From Bartonella raoultii (lineage in GTDB: Bacteria; Pseudomonadota; Alphaproteobacteria; Rhizobiales; Rhizobiaceae), in assembly GCF_019659805.1 (NCBI RefSeq), contig NZ_JAIFRO010000005.1, forward strand, positions 12,543-76,542: a stretch of 64,000 nt of DNA. The letters are read 5' to 3'. Within the stretch, counting starts at the first letter, position 1, and every line of letters starts with the position of its first letter. Shown here one piece after another: positions 12,900 through 22,877 of the stretch. The position numbers and the translations under genes were made by a program. A model generated the notes under the pieces. It saw only the letters and a list, made by a program, of their open reading frames with translations, ran no database searches and was not told the origin of the DNA.

Positions 12900-13937
12900 A
12901 TGCCTAAACCACGCCCTCCTCATCTGGTCAAAGAAATCACCCGTCATGGTAAAATTATATGGTATGTCCGTATAGGTCATGGAAAACGCATTAGAGTATG
13001 CGGGACTTACGGAACACAAGAATTTGTTGATAATTACAAAAGTGCACTTGCTCAATTACAAGGACTAATACTTCCTAAACCTAAAGTTGGGAAACTTGTT
13101 GAAGGCTCCTTTGCATGGCTCCTTAAGCAGTACTTCAACAGTTCTAATTGGCATAACCTAGCACAATCTACAAAAAAACAGAGACAACTCGTCCTTATGA
13201 AGGTATGCGATACTGTAGGAAACATTCCATACCAAGCAATCGAAAAAAAACATATCATAGCCGGTGTTGAACGACGTAAAGAAACACCCGCAATGGCAAG
13301 AGATTTTCTGAAAACACTTAATGGACTCTTTAATTGGGCTATTGAACAAGGGTTATTAGAAAATAATCCAACTGTAGGAGTCAAAAAACCTGCTCTTAAA
13401 AATAATGGGGGATTTCCCGTTTGGACAGAAGAAGATGTTGAAAAATATTATCAATGCTGGTCACATGGTACCTATGAACGTGTTTGGATTGATGTTTTGC
13501 TTTACACGGGCTTGCGTCGTGGTGATGCTGTTCGCATTGGTTGGAAAGATGTCAAGGATAATATCATTCATCTCAAAACAGAAAAGAGCCAATTTAAAAC
13601 AGATGTTTTTTTACCTATTTTACCAGAGTTAGCAGAAATTTTGAAAATTGGTCCCATAGGTAAGGAAACATTTATTTGTGGTAAGCGTGGAAAAAAACTC
13701 TCAAAAGATAGCTTTAGTTTAATGTTTTATAATGCATGTACCAAAGCAGGAATTAAAAAATCCGCCCATGGATTGCGAAAATTAGCCGCAACACGCGCTG
13801 CTAATTCCGGTGCAACCGTCTCACAATTGAAAGCAATTTTTGGATGGACAGATGATGATATGGCATCCCTTTACACAAAAAGCGTAGACCGTAAAAGATT
13901 AGCCTTAGAAGCAATAAAAAAGCTCCAAAAAAGTTAG
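12900..13937 (+). CDS. int: Phage integrase (tyrosine recombinase)
   Basis: A 345-residue tyrosine recombinase for integration and excision. The N-terminal part has the usual beta-rich arm-binding segment (WYVRIGHGKRIRVCGTYGT) and a core-binding helical domain. Catalytic residues are visible: the first Arg in YTGLRRGDAVRIGW (about residue 203), His-X-X-Arg in HGLRKLAATRA (about 290) and the nucleophilic Tyr in DDMASLYTKS (about 324). It is the last prophage gene, with core chromosomal genes directly after it. No tRNA follows, so the attachment site was not identified. Confidence 0.94.
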   Translation: MPKPRPPHLVKEITRHGKIIWYVRIGHGKRIRVCGTYGTQEFVDNYKSALAQLQGLILPKPKVGKLVEGSFAWLLKQYFNSSNWHNLAQSTKKQRQLVLMKVCDTVGNIPYQAIEKKHIIAGVERRKETPAMARDFLKTLNGLFNWAIEQGLLENNPTVGVKKPALKNNGGFPVWTEEDVEKYYQCWSHGTYERVWIDVLLYTGLRRGDAVRIGWKDVKDNIIHLKTEKSQFKTDVFLPILPELAEILKIGPIGKETFICGKRGKKLSKDSFSLMFYNACTKAGIKKSAHGLRKLAATRAANSGATVSQLKAIFGWTDDDMASLYTKSVDRKRLALEAIKKLQKS

Positions 13938-13999
13938 GGATTGAGTTCAAAAAACATTATAGAATCAATAACTACAGAATCCCTTATTATTAAATTAAC

Positions 14000-14578
14000 T
14001 TATTGATTTTTATATTTTTTATTAATCAAGGGTGGAATTTGGTATAAAAACTTAGGGAAATATGGTGCCATAAACCGAATAACGACCCAACTTACGAGAC
14101 TGCCTAAAAAGATACCAGCTAAAATATCAAAAGGGTAATGAACACCAACAAAAATACGGCCCCAACAAATCAAAAATAAAAAAACTGTCGCCAATTTAGA
14201 AGAAACTTTATATCGGTAAAAATAAAAATTTGCTGTATAAGCAGCAATAGTTAAGGCATGATTACTAGGAAAAGAAGCTGTTGCACGATGCTTAATCAGT
14301 GGTGATGTTAACCCCATAACAAATGGACGTGGATGGAAATAAATGAGAGAAATGAGGTAACCTATAAAAAGAGCTGTACAAATACTTACACAAATGCTCA
14401 GTACGACACGCCGTTCCATATTTGTACCCAAAAACCATAGAGCACAAAGGTGTATTGGAATAATGTAAATTAAAAATTTTGCACAAAAAATACTAAATAA
14501 AACTAAAATTGCCCAAGATTGCTCATTTCCTGTAACACTTTGCAACAGTGTGATGTCAATCTGGTTTAGAATGTTCAT
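14000..14578 (-). CDS. PAP2-family membrane phosphatase (undecaprenyl-diphosphatase-like)
   Basis: A 192-residue membrane protein with about five or six hydrophobic segments and the three PAP2 phosphatase motifs: FHPRPFV with the Arg-Pro of motif 1, SFPSNHAL as motif 2, and RIFVGVHYPFDI as motif 3 with the nucleophilic-site His. Size and motifs fit BcrC-like undecaprenyl-pyrophosphate or lipid phosphatases acting on the periplasmic face. The frame opens at 14599 but an aaggagag site favours the ATG at 14578. It converges with the integrase, across an imperfect AGGGATT/AATCCCT repeat at 13936-13984. Confidence 0.85.
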   Translation of the reverse strand: MNILNQIDITLLQSVTGNEQSWAILVLFSIFCAKFLIYIIPIHLCALWFLGTNMERRVVLSICVSICTALFIGYLISLIYFHPRPFVMGLTSPLIKHRATASFPSNHALTIAAYTANFYFYRYKVSSKLATVFLFLICWGRIFVGVHYPFDILAGIFLGSLVSWVVIRFMAPYFPKFLYQIPPLINKKYKNQ

Positions 14579-14747
14579 TCTTCTCTCCTTAATCTTCATA
14601 GCTTTATAGCATCATTTCTTTAAGAAATGAGCAGAACCCTATAAAAAATATATCAAAATTTAATAAATAAAATTTTTTGTGCACATAAACTTGCTATTTT
14701 AAAAGATAAGCTGTAAATGTTGAGCGTTTATCGCTGGTATTTTGGCT

Positions 14748-14803
14748 GGAGGTTGAACGGAGGATTGAGATAATCAGTAGGAAACAGGACGTTTCCGACC
14801 TCC
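14748..14803 (+). promoter_or_regulatory. Structured rpsF leader resembling the S6:S18 autoregulatory motif
   Basis: The untranslated leader of rpsF forms an outer stem GGAGGTT/GACCTCC (14748-14754 with 14797-14803) and an inner stem GGAAAC/GTTTCC (14780-14785 with 14791-14796). A CCG trinucleotide sits at the junction of the 3' strands. S6:S18 complexes are known to bind a leader element with an exposed CCG in other bacteria, and to repress their own operon. The match here is structural and by eye. Confidence 0.5.
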
Positions 14804-14928
14804 CGTGTCTCCGCTCTCGGATGTCTCGAATTTTAAAAGCGTCCTTTCTTCTTTGGATCTTCCAAAAAGACAAGTCGCAGAGGCTTTGCGCTAAAACCGG
14901 TAAGTTTTAATTGAAGAAAGGCAAAAAA

Positions 14929-15336
14929 ATGGCTCTTTATGAACAAATGTTCCTTGCCCGACAAGATATTGCTCCACAACAAGTTGATGAACTTGTAAGT
15001 ACCTACAAAGATGTTATAGAAGCACATGGGGGAAAAGTTGGGCGTGTAGAAAATTGGGGTCTTCGTGCTCTTGCGTATCGTATTCGTAAAAATCGTAAAG
15101 CTTATTATGTGTTGGTCAATATTGATGCGCCCTCTGCTGCGATTGCTGAAGTTGAACGTCAGATGCGCATCAATGAAGATATTTTGCGTTATATGACTAT
15201 TCGCGTAGAAAAGCATGAAAAAGAAAAATCTGCTATGCTCTCGCGTCTTGACCGTAATGCTCATACTAATTTAGATGAAGAACGTCCTCGTTCATCGCGT
15301 CACCAACGTGAAGATGCTATAGAAGGAGTAGAATAA
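14929..15336 (+). CDS. rpsF: 30S ribosomal protein S6
   Basis: Binds S18 and 16S rRNA on the platform of the small subunit. The protein, 135 residues, begins [22 protein letters not shown] and shows the S6 fold with [22 protein letters not shown] and [37 protein letters not shown]. The C-terminal 30 residues are a charged tail usual in alphaproteobacteria. The ATG at 14929 follows gaaagg; the frame opens earlier at a TTG. Its stop overlaps the rpsR start by one base, indicating coupled translation. Confidence 0.97.
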   Translation: MALYEQMFLARQDIAPQQVDELVSTYKDVIEAHGGKVGRVENWGLRALAYRIRKNRKAYYVLVNIDAPSAAIAEVERQMRINEDILRYMTIRVEKHEKEKSAMLSRLDRNAHTNLDEERPRSSRHQREDAIEGVE

Positions 15337-15584
15337 TGGGTGATATCAATCAAACGTCTGTACGCCGTCCTTTTCATCGTCGTCGCAAAACATGTCCGTT
15401 TTCAGGGGAAAATGCTCCTAAAATTGATTATAAAGATGTGAAATTGTTACAGCGTTATATTTCAGAACGTGGAAAAATTGTCCCTTCACGGATTACAGCT
15501 GTTAGCCAAAAAAAACAGCGTGAGTTGGCGAATGCGATCAAACGTGCTCGTTTTTTAGGTTTACTTCCATATGTTATAAAATAA
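15336..15584 (+). CDS. rpsR: 30S ribosomal protein S18
   Basis: An 82-residue ribosomal protein with the S18 signature: [65 protein letters not shown]. It pairs with S6 in the ribosome and, in studied species, on the operon leader. It starts inside the TAATG overlap with rpsF. Rhizobial gene order rpsF-rpsR-DUF2232-rplI is kept. Confidence 0.98.
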   Translation: MGDINQTSVRRPFHRRRKTCPFSGENAPKIDYKDVKLLQRYISERGKIVPSRITAVSQKKQRELANAIKRARFLGLLPYVIK

Positions 15585-15733
15585 TATTCTACTGTATTAC
15601 GCAACTGGAATATTTTTAAAGATATTTTTATAGTTTAAAAACGTATCTAATTGTAAACTTTATAAAAATTACAGAAATACCATGAAGTTGGGGCATTATA
15701 ATGCCCCTAACTGCAAAAGCAGGACAGCGATAT

Positions 15734-16714
15734 ATGAAAGAAAATCGTATTTATGAAATAATGACCGGTATTTTAGCAGGCCTATTTGCTGCTGTAATAG
15801 GTATGGCCATTATTAGTGTTGCGAATAGCGCTCCTTATTTCTCTTTTCTTCTTGGTTGCTTTCTTTCACTTCCTATTTTCATTGTTGCATTTGGTCAAGG
15901 AACATTATCCAGTCTTGTTGCCTTAATAAGTGCTACTGTTGTTTTTATCATAACTACGAATATTTATATTGCTTTTGGCTGTATGCTATTATTTTTTCTT
16001 CCTGCTGTTTATGCTTCTTGGCTCCTTGGGCTAGCACGACCAGCGCAAAAAGAAAACACTCTGATATGGTACCCATTATCATCTGTTATTTTTCATTTAA
16101 CCAACTTTATTGCTTTTATATCAACCCTTATTGGACTCTATGTCCAAACACGCCCATCTATACCCCTCTTTGTAAAACATATCACCACGAATATAGCCCA
16201 AGCTATGCAACAGTCACAGTCTCTAAAAGAAGCTGATATACTTGCTATCCGTGAACTCTTAACGACACATGCTGCAACTCTGACAGCGATTGCTCTTGCT
16301 ATTTATAGTTTGATTTTTCTTATAGGTAATCTTTATTTTTCAATGATCACAGCACAGCATATGAAATGGTTAAAAAGACCACGTGATGATTGGAGTAAAA
16401 CTCTCCGTCTTCCAATTTCTGCGGTTGTTGTTTTTATTGTTATGTGTATAGCATCAATGATTGAATTGAATGAAAATATTAATTTAAGCACACGCGTCTT
16501 CAGCACTGCATATACTATCGTCATATCGATTAGTGGTCTAGCTTATCTTCATAATATTACAAAAGGGGTTAGTGGCCGGATTATTATACTCTCTCTTGTT
16601 TATATTGCTATTTTAACCGTTGTTTTTTCTCCACCTGTTTCTTTCATGATGCTTTTGATGGGGATTTGGGCGACTATTCAATACAACTTTCAATCACGTA
16701 ACAAACATCACTAA
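15734..16714 (+). CDS. DUF2232 membrane protein
   Basis: A polytopic membrane protein of about 326 residues with eight or so hydrophobic segments, starting [26 protein letters not shown]. It belongs by position and hydrophobicity pattern to the DUF2232 (YybS-like) family, which in Rhizobiales lies between rpsR and rplI. Its function is not established. The frame begins at 15701, but those first residues are not hydrophobic and a ggacag site lies before 15734. Transcription with the ribosomal genes is likely. Confidence 0.8.
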   Translation: MKENRIYEIMTGILAGLFAAVIGMAIISVANSAPYFSFLLGCFLSLPIFIVAFGQGTLSSLVALISATVVFIITTNIYIAFGCMLLFFLPAVYASWLLGLARPAQKENTLIWYPLSSVIFHLTNFIAFISTLIGLYVQTRPSIPLFVKHITTNIAQAMQQSQSLKEADILAIRELLTTHAATLTAIALAIYSLIFLIGNLYFSMITAQHMKWLKRPRDDWSKTLRLPISAVVVFIVMCIASMIELNENINLSTRVFSTAYTIVISISGLAYLHNITKGVSGRIIILSLVYIAILTVVFSPPVSFMMLLMGIWATIQYNFQSRNKHH

Positions 16715-16739
16715 ATTTATTTGTTCGAAAGGAAAAACT

Positions 16740-17339
16740 ATGGATATTATACTGCTTGAGCGCATTCCTCGTCTTGGTCAGATGGGTGATATTGTCTCAG
16801 TTAAAGATGGTTATGCACGTAATTTTCTCTTACCTCAAGGGAAAGCTTTGCGCGCCAATGAAGAAAATAAAAAGCATTTTGAAATACAGCGTGCACAACT
16901 TGAAGCACGTAACCTTGAACGCAAAAGTGAAGCACAAAAAATTGCTGAAAAACTGGATGGTCAATCATTTATTGCTGTTCGTTCAGCTGGTGAAACAGGA
17001 CAGCTTTACGGATCAGTTTCTACACGTGATATTGCTGAAATTATAACAGCTGACGGATTTTCTCTTGAACGCAATCAAATTGAACTTAACCATCCAATAA
17101 AAACGATTGGTCTTCATAAGATTGCTCTTAACTTACATCCTGAAGTTCAAGTTATTGTAATAATTAATGTTGCACGCTCAATTAATGAAGCACAACGCCA
17201 AGCAGAAGGTGAAACTCTCACTTCTGCTGAAGCAATATATGCCTCTCAAGAAGAGACATTGCTGGAAGAAAGCCAAGAAGAGATCTTGGCAGAAGAAATA
17301 AATGATAACAATGAAAATAGCATGAATGAAGAAGCTTAA
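16740..17339 (+). CDS. rplI: 50S ribosomal protein L9
   Basis: A 199-residue L9 with the N-terminal signature [37 protein letters not shown], the long connecting helix and the C-terminal rRNA-binding domain ([38 protein letters not shown]). An acidic extension of about 45 residues follows, as is common in alphaproteobacteria. The ribosome site cgaaagga is 7 nt before the ATG. Last gene of the ribosomal cluster. Confidence 0.97.
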   Translation: MDIILLERIPRLGQMGDIVSVKDGYARNFLLPQGKALRANEENKKHFEIQRAQLEARNLERKSEAQKIAEKLDGQSFIAVRSAGETGQLYGSVSTRDIAEIITADGFSLERNQIELNHPIKTIGLHKIALNLHPEVQVIVIINVARSINEAQRQAEGETLTSAEAIYASQEETLLEESQEEILAEEINDNNENSMNEEA

Positions 17340-17715
17340 TCTTTTTTAAACTATTTATTTTGTGCTTTTTATTTTCTGCTATTTAATATATTGCCATAAA
17401 ATGCTCAGCTTTCAAAGCGGGGTATTTTATGGTTATTGTAATCAGAAATTTGCATTTTAGTAAAATAATCACCTGTTAGTGTCTTTTATAAAAGATCCCA
17501 TACAAAAAGCTGTAAAGATATCTAAACTACATCATATAAAACACTCAAAATATATAGAAATATGTTACATATAATATGCGTAAATAATAAAATCTAAATC
17601 TTTAAATATTGAAAATATGATTTTAACTTAAATAACAATCTGGAATTCTATCCTTTTACAATGCGCAACTTATTGCCTAAAGTAGGCAAATACCAACTTA
17701 GTGGGAAAAGCTGTT
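17340..17715. other. Gene-free gap between rplI and dnaB with one long hairpin
   Basis: AT-rich DNA without a credible gene. A perfect 9-bp stem CCATAAAAT/ATTTTATGG (17394-17402 with 17424-17432), with a GC-containing inner loop, lies about 55 nt after rplI and may terminate the ribosomal transcript, though the T-run after it is weak. The rest probably contains the dnaB promoter; no single box is convincing. Confidence 0.5.
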
Positions 17716-19206
17716 ATGGCAGAAAAAGATATTGTCAATGTTCATTCCTCACAAAAAGAAGATTCCTCTTCTTATCAACAACTCCCTCATAATATTGAAG
17801 CAGAACAAGCATTGCTTGGAGCTCTTCTTATCAACAATGATGCTCATGATCGCGTTTCAGATTTTTTAAAACCAGAACATTTTTTTGAACTTTTACATCA
17901 AAAAATTTACGATGTTTTATCGCACTTTATCAAAGGTGGAAAACTTGCAAACCCTGTTACTATCAAACCTTTTATTCCAGCTGAAGAGAAAATTGGAGAC
18001 ATCACCGTATTCAATTATGTCATTCGCTTAGCAAAGGAAGCAGTAACAATCATTAATGCTGAAGATTATGGACGTGTTATTTATGACCTTTTTATTCGAC
18101 GGTCTTTAATTAATCTTGGAACCCAAATTGTTAATACAGCTTTTAACGCGCCTATAGAACTTACACCTGCCCAACAAATTGAAACAATTGAGCATCAATT
18201 GTTTAACCTAGCGGAAAAAGGAAAATATGGCGGAGGATTTGAAAATTTTGATGAAGCCGTCAAAAAAGCTATTGACATGGCAAGTGCTGCTAAAAAGCGC
18301 TCTTCACAATTATCAGGAATAGCCACACACATTAGAACACTTGATGAAAAAATGGGAGGGTTACAACCGTCTGACTTGATTATTCTTGCAGGCCGTCCTG
18401 GCATGGGTAAAACTTCACTTGTCACCAATATTGCCTTTAATATTGCCAATGCTTGTAATCGTGATGTTACAACACAAGAGAATGAAGGAGGTATTGTTGG
18501 ATTTTTTTCTCTTGAAATGTCATCTGAGCAACTAGCAACACGTATTATTTCCGAACAAACAGAAGTCTCTTCTTCTGATATCCGGCGTGGAAATATTTCG
18601 GAAGAACAATTTACAAAATTATTACGTGCAATGAATCGCTTACAAAAAGCGCCGCTCTATATAGATCAAACGGGTGGTATATCAATTACACAGCTGGCAG
18701 CTCGTGCACGGCGTCTTAAGAGACAACACGGTTTAGACGTCTTAATTATTGACTATATACAGTTAATGACGAGCAGTTCAAAGCGTTCATCTGAAAATCG
18801 CGTTCAAGAAATTACAGAAATTACTACAGGATTGAAAGCATTAGCTAAAGAACTCAATATTCCTATTATTGCTCTTTCACAGCTTTCACGCCAAGTCGAA
18901 AACCGAACAGATAAACGACCACAACTCTCAGATTTACGCGAGTCTGGTTCAATTGAACAGGATGCTGACATCGTTCTTTTTGTATACCGTGAAGAATATT
19001 ACCTTAAAAATGAAGAACCAAAGGTAGGAAGCCTTGAACATACAAAATGGCAAGAAGCAATGGATGCAGCTTTTGGAAAAGCTGATGTTATTGTTGCAAA
19101 ACAACGTCACGGACCTACAGGAACTGTTCATCTTGCCTTTCAGTCTGATTTTACACGTTTTAGCGATTTGGCAGATAGTCAGTATCTTCCAGAGCAAATT
19201 GGTTAA
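17716..19206 (+). CDS. dnaB: Replicative DNA helicase
   Basis: The hexameric 5'-3' helicase of the replication fork. The N-terminal collar domain starts LPHNIEAEQALLGALLINNDAHDRVSDFL, and the RecA-like core holds Walker A GRPGMGKTS (about residue 226), FFSLEMSSEQLATRI, LIIDYIQLM as Walker B and PQLSDLRESGSIEQDADIVLFVYR. Length, about 496 residues, is normal and no intein is present. The ATG at 17716 follows ggaaaag; the frame opens at a GTG at 17701. radA follows after 6 nt. Confidence 0.97.
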   Translation: MAEKDIVNVHSSQKEDSSSYQQLPHNIEAEQALLGALLINNDAHDRVSDFLKPEHFFELLHQKIYDVLSHFIKGGKLANPVTIKPFIPAEEKIGDITVFNYVIRLAKEAVTIINAEDYGRVIYDLFIRRSLINLGTQIVNTAFNAPIELTPAQQIETIEHQLFNLAEKGKYGGGFENFDEAVKKAIDMASAAKKRSSQLSGIATHIRTLDEKMGGLQPSDLIILAGRPGMGKTSLVTNIAFNIANACNRDVTTQENEGGIVGFFSLEMSSEQLATRIISEQTEVSSSDIRRGNISEEQFTKLLRAMNRLQKAPLYIDQTGGISITQLAARARRLKRQHGLDVLIIDYIQLMTSSSKRSSENRVQEITEITTGLKALAKELNIPIIALSQLSRQVENRTDKRPQLSDLRESGSIEQDADIVLFVYREEYYLKNEEPKVGSLEHTKWQEAMDAAFGKADVIVAKQRHGPTGTVHLAFQSDFTRFSDLADSQYLPEQIG

Positions 19207-19212
19207 ATTACC

Positions 19213-20607
19213 ATGGCACGTAGCCGTATTCAATTTATCTGCCAAAATTGTGGAACCATCTATTCACGTTGGGCGGGAAAATGTACTTCCTGTGGAGAAT
19301 GGAATTCTCTGATCGAAGAAAATACAAATGGTGGTATTGGTAGCGGACCTAAGAAGAATATTGGTAAAGGACGCATTGTCACGCTTACTTCTCTTTCTGA
19401 AAATATTGAAGATGCTCCACGTATTCATTCTGGTATTGCTGAGCTTGATCGTGTCACTGGAGGAGGATTTGTTCGTGGATCTGCATTACTTGTTGGCGGC
19501 GATCCAGGTATTGGAAAATCAACATTACTTACACAAACAGCGGCTGCTTTATCACGAAAAGGGCATAAAGTCATCTACGTTTCAGGTGAAGAAGCTATTG
19601 CACAAATCTGTCTTCGTGCACAAAGGCTCGGTGCTGCAAATACAGAAATTAAACTTGCTGCTGAAACAAATGTTGAAGATATTCTTGCAACCTTAAGCCA
19701 GCATAAAAATCTCGATATGGTTATTATTGATTCCATTCAAACCTTATGGTCAGATACAGCAGATTCAGCACCCGGAACCGTCACACAAGTACGCATCGGT
19801 GCGCAAGCAATGATCCGCTTTGCCAAAAAAACAGGAGCAGCTGTCGTCCTTGTTGGCCATGTTACAAAAGATGGACAAATTGCTGGTCCTCGGGTTGTTG
19901 AACATATGGTTGATGGTGTTCTCTATTTTGAGGGTGAAGGTGGACATCATTATCGAATCTTGAGAACTGTAAAAAATCGCTTTGGGCCAACAGATGAAAT
20001 TGGCGTTTTCGAAATGTCTGATAAAGGATTACAGGAAGTGAGTAATCCATCTGAATTATTCTTGGGTGAACGCAATGAAAAAGCGCCTGGTGCTGCTGTT
20101 TTTGCCGGAATGGAAGGCACACGCCCCATATTAGTAGAAATACAAGCACTTGTTGCCCCCTCTTCACTTGGAACACCACGACGTGCTGTTGTGGGGTGGG
20201 ATGGAAATCGTCTTTCCATGATTCTTGCCGTTTTAGAAGCTTATTGTGGCATTCGTTTTGGACAACATGATGTCTACCTTAATGTCGCTGGCGGATATCG
20301 TATATCAGAACCAGCAGCTGATCTTGCTGTTGCAGCAGCTTTAGTATCCTCTCTTGCAAATATTCCTCTTCCAACAGATTATGTGTATTTTGGTGAAATA
20401 AGCCTTTCTGGCGCTATCCGAACTGTTGCCCATTCAGCACAGCGCATCAATGAAGCAAAAAAACTTGGATTTCAAGGCGCCGTTCAACCCACTACAATAA
20501 CTGAAAAAGTTAAATCACAAGCTTTTCAACAAAAAACATTTTCTGATCTTCCTGAATTGGTTGCTGCTATTACTACAAAGAAAAAACAGTCTATATCTTA
20601 TACATGA
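19213..20607 (+). CDS. radA: DNA repair protein RadA
   Basis: A RecA-related branch-migration helicase that helps process recombination intermediates. At the N-terminus is the four-Cys zinc finger (CQNCGTIYSRWAGKCTSC), then Walker A GGDPGIGKST (about residues 95-104), the RadA-specific VKNRFGPTDEIGVFEM motif, and a C-terminal Lon-protease-like domain (SLSGAIRTVAHSAQRINEAKKLGF) without the catalytic serine of Lon. 464 residues, usual length. It is six bases after dnaB and probably shares its transcript. Confidence 0.97.
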   Translation: MARSRIQFICQNCGTIYSRWAGKCTSCGEWNSLIEENTNGGIGSGPKKNIGKGRIVTLTSLSENIEDAPRIHSGIAELDRVTGGGFVRGSALLVGGDPGIGKSTLLTQTAAALSRKGHKVIYVSGEEAIAQICLRAQRLGAANTEIKLAAETNVEDILATLSQHKNLDMVIIDSIQTLWSDTADSAPGTVTQVRIGAQAMIRFAKKTGAAVVLVGHVTKDGQIAGPRVVEHMVDGVLYFEGEGGHHYRILRTVKNRFGPTDEIGVFEMSDKGLQEVSNPSELFLGERNEKAPGAAVFAGMEGTRPILVEIQALVAPSSLGTPRRAVVGWDGNRLSMILAVLEAYCGIRFGQHDVYLNVAGGYRISEPAADLAVAAALVSSLANIPLPTDYVYFGEISLSGAIRTVAHSAQRINEAKKLGFQGAVQPTTITEKVKSQAFQQKTFSDLPELVAAITTKKKQSISYT

Positions 20608-20731
20608 TAATATAGAAAAAACTCTATAAAATACAAAAGATCCTTGTTATAAGAAAAAATAATAAAATAATCAGCAATATAATTATAGACTCATTGAAAA
20701 TGAAATAACTTTATATATAAGGAACAAACAA

Positions 20732-21313
20732 ATGATCATAACAGTCCTTGATGGAATTGTCATAATAATCATCCTGTTGTCCGCTTTCCTCTCTATGCTT
20801 CGAGGATTTTCACGCGAAATATTATCGTTATTTTCTTGGGCCATTGCAGCCATCGCTACTCTCTTTTTATTTAAACCTATATTGCCGTTCTTTGAGCAAT
20901 ATCTTTCTAACAAAATGATTGCACTTATCACAACGTTGGTCACAATTTTTATTATTATTCTGATTATTGCTTCGATCGTTACAATGAAAATTGCTGATTT
21001 TATTCTTGATAGCCGAATTGGTATATTTGACCGTACTATTGGTTTTGTTTTTGGAGCATTTCGTGGCTTATTTATTATGGTTATCGGCATGTTGTTACTG
21101 AATGCACTTATCCGGCCCGAACAACAAGAAAATTGGTTAAAGAATGCTACAACAAAACCCATTTTAGATTCATTGGGACAAAAAGTGTGGGCAATACTTC
21201 CTAAAAATCTCGATAATGTTCTCGAAAAGACAGAAAAATTCTTTAAAACAGATGATATAGATATACGTGACCAACATTCTCATGAAAATTTGCTTCAAAA
21301 AAATGGAGAATAG
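20732..21313 (+). CDS. cvpA: CvpA family membrane protein
   Basis: A 193-residue inner-membrane protein with four hydrophobic segments. TVLDGIVIIIILLSAFLSMLRGFSREILSLFSW is the CvpA N-terminal signature, and ILDSRIGIFDRTIGFVFGAFRGLF the conserved central loop. The C-terminal 60 residues are hydrophilic and cytoplasmic. Named after colicin V production in E. coli, where it lies next to purF; the same purF neighbour is found here, 71 nt downstream. The exact function remains unclear. Confidence 0.9.
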   Translation: MIITVLDGIVIIIILLSAFLSMLRGFSREILSLFSWAIAAIATLFLFKPILPFFEQYLSNKMIALITTLVTIFIIILIIASIVTMKIADFILDSRIGIFDRTIGFVFGAFRGLFIMVIGMLLLNALIRPEQQENWLKNATTKPILDSLGQKVWAILPKNLDNVLEKTEKFFKTDDIDIRDQHSHENLLQKNGE

Positions 21314-21384
21314 TTTGTCATAGGAAAAAAGATTTAATACAGTATACTTTTAATTATTCCTCGTATTACAATTGAAAGAATATA

Positions 21385-22875
21385 ATGACAAAAAACGACA
21401 TTTCCTGTCAGGAATTTTCATTAGATGACGATACTCTGCATGAAGAATGTGGAGTTTTCGGTATTCTTGGGCATGAAGATGCAGCAACATTAACAGCTCT
21501 TGGTCTTCATGCACTTCAGCATCGTGGACAAGAAGCAGCTGGTATTGTTTCCTACCATAATAACATGTTTCATCAAGAAAAACATCTAGGTCTTGTTGGT
21601 GATCACTATACCAATCCCGTAACACTTGCTCGATTACCAGGAGATCGTTCTATCGGGCATACCCGTTATTCAACAACTGGTGAAATAGCATTACGCAATG
21701 TTCAACCTCTTTTTGCTGAATTAAAAGTTGGAGGTATTGCTATTGCCCATAATGGCAATCTCACGAATGGTCTTACATTACGTCGTAAACTGATAGCCTC
21801 TGGTGCTATTTGTCAATCAACATCGGATTCAGAAGTTTTTCTGCACCTTATTGCACGTTCACGTTATGAATCATCATCCGACCGCTTTGTTGATGCTATT
21901 AGGCAAGTAGAAGGTGGATATGCCATGTTAGCACTCACACGCACCAAGCTCATTGCGGCACGCGATCCAATAGGTATTCGACCTCTCGTAATGGGCGAGC
22001 TGGATGGTAAACCAATCTTTTGCTCTGAAACTTGTGCACTTGATATTATTGGTGCAAAATATATCCGCGACGTCAAAAATGGCGAAATCATTATATGTGA
22101 AATACAAAAAAATGGCGAAATCACTAAAAAAATTATACAATCAAAAAATGAAAAGCCAGAAAAACTTTGCCTTTTTGAATATGTTTACTTTGCACGCCCT
22201 GATTCAATTGTTGGAGGACGAAGTGTTTATACAACGCGTAAAAATATGGGAATTCGCTTAGCACAGGAAGCTCCCTGTAAAGGTGATGTTGTTGTGCCTG
22301 TTCCTGATGGAGGAACACCAGCTGCAATTGGCTACGCACAAGAAATTGGAATTCCCTTTGAGCTTGGTATTATTCGTAATCATTACGTGGGGCGAACTTT
22401 TATCGAACCAACACAACAAATTCGTGCTTTTGGAGTTAAACTCAAACATTCTGCAAACCGTCCTATAATTGAAGGAAAGCGTGTTATTCTGATTGATGAC
22501 TCCATTGTTCGTGGAACAACATCTCTTAAAATCGTACGAATGATCCGCGATGCAGGAGCAAAAGAAGTTCATATGCGCATTTCTAGCCCTATGATTTTTT
22601 ATCCTGATTTTTATGGTATCGATACCCCTAAAGTTGAGAGCCTTTTAGCAAATCAATATCCAGATTTAAAATCTATGTGTAATTTTATCGGAGCTGATTC
22701 ATTAGAGTTTCTTTCAACAGATGGTCTCTATCTTGCTGTAACAGGAGAAAAACGAAATAATGCTGATCCACAATTTACGGACCATTATTTTACTGGAGAG
22801 TACCCAACACATTTAATTGATCAAGAAAGTATCCCCAAAACACATCAATTATCCGTCCTTAAAACAAGAGATTAA
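21385..22875 (+). CDS. purF: Amidophosphoribosyltransferase
   Basis: First step of purine synthesis: PRPP plus glutamine to phosphoribosylamine. A 21-residue propeptide precedes the catalytic Cys22 in LHEECGVFGI; the PRPP loop is VILIDDSIVRGTTS. 496 residues. The propeptide form is that of the Bacillus-type enzyme, but three of the four iron-sulfur cysteines of that enzyme are replaced: Asp in YPDFYGID, and no CLAC before FTGEYPT. An iron-sulfur cluster is therefore not expected. The SDR gene follows after two bases. Confidence 0.96.
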   Translation: MTKNDISCQEFSLDDDTLHEECGVFGILGHEDAATLTALGLHALQHRGQEAAGIVSYHNNMFHQEKHLGLVGDHYTNPVTLARLPGDRSIGHTRYSTTGEIALRNVQPLFAELKVGGIAIAHNGNLTNGLTLRRKLIASGAICQSTSDSEVFLHLIARSRYESSSDRFVDAIRQVEGGYAMLALTRTKLIAARDPIGIRPLVMGELDGKPIFCSETCALDIIGAKYIRDVKNGEIIICEIQKNGEITKKIIQSKNEKPEKLCLFEYVYFARPDSIVGGRSVYTTRKNMGIRLAQEAPCKGDVVVPVPDGGTPAAIGYAQEIGIPFELGIIRNHYVGRTFIEPTQQIRAFGVKLKHSANRPIIEGKRVILIDDSIVRGTTSLKIVRMIRDAGAKEVHMRISSPMIFYPDFYGIDTPKVESLLANQYPDLKSMCNFIGADSLEFLSTDGLYLAVTGEKRNNADPQFTDHYFTGEYPTHLIDQESIPKTHQLSVLKTRD

Positions 22876-22877
22876 TA

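Noticed and set aside
13936-13984. Prophage attachment site or tRNA fragment after int
   Set aside because: The AGGGATT/AATCCCT repeat is too imperfect and no tRNA 3' end is recognisable; without the left end of the prophage the att core cannot be defined.
14833-15264. 143-codon minus-strand ORF opposite rpsF
   Set aside because: Shadow of the S6 gene, which is unmistakable on the plus strand.
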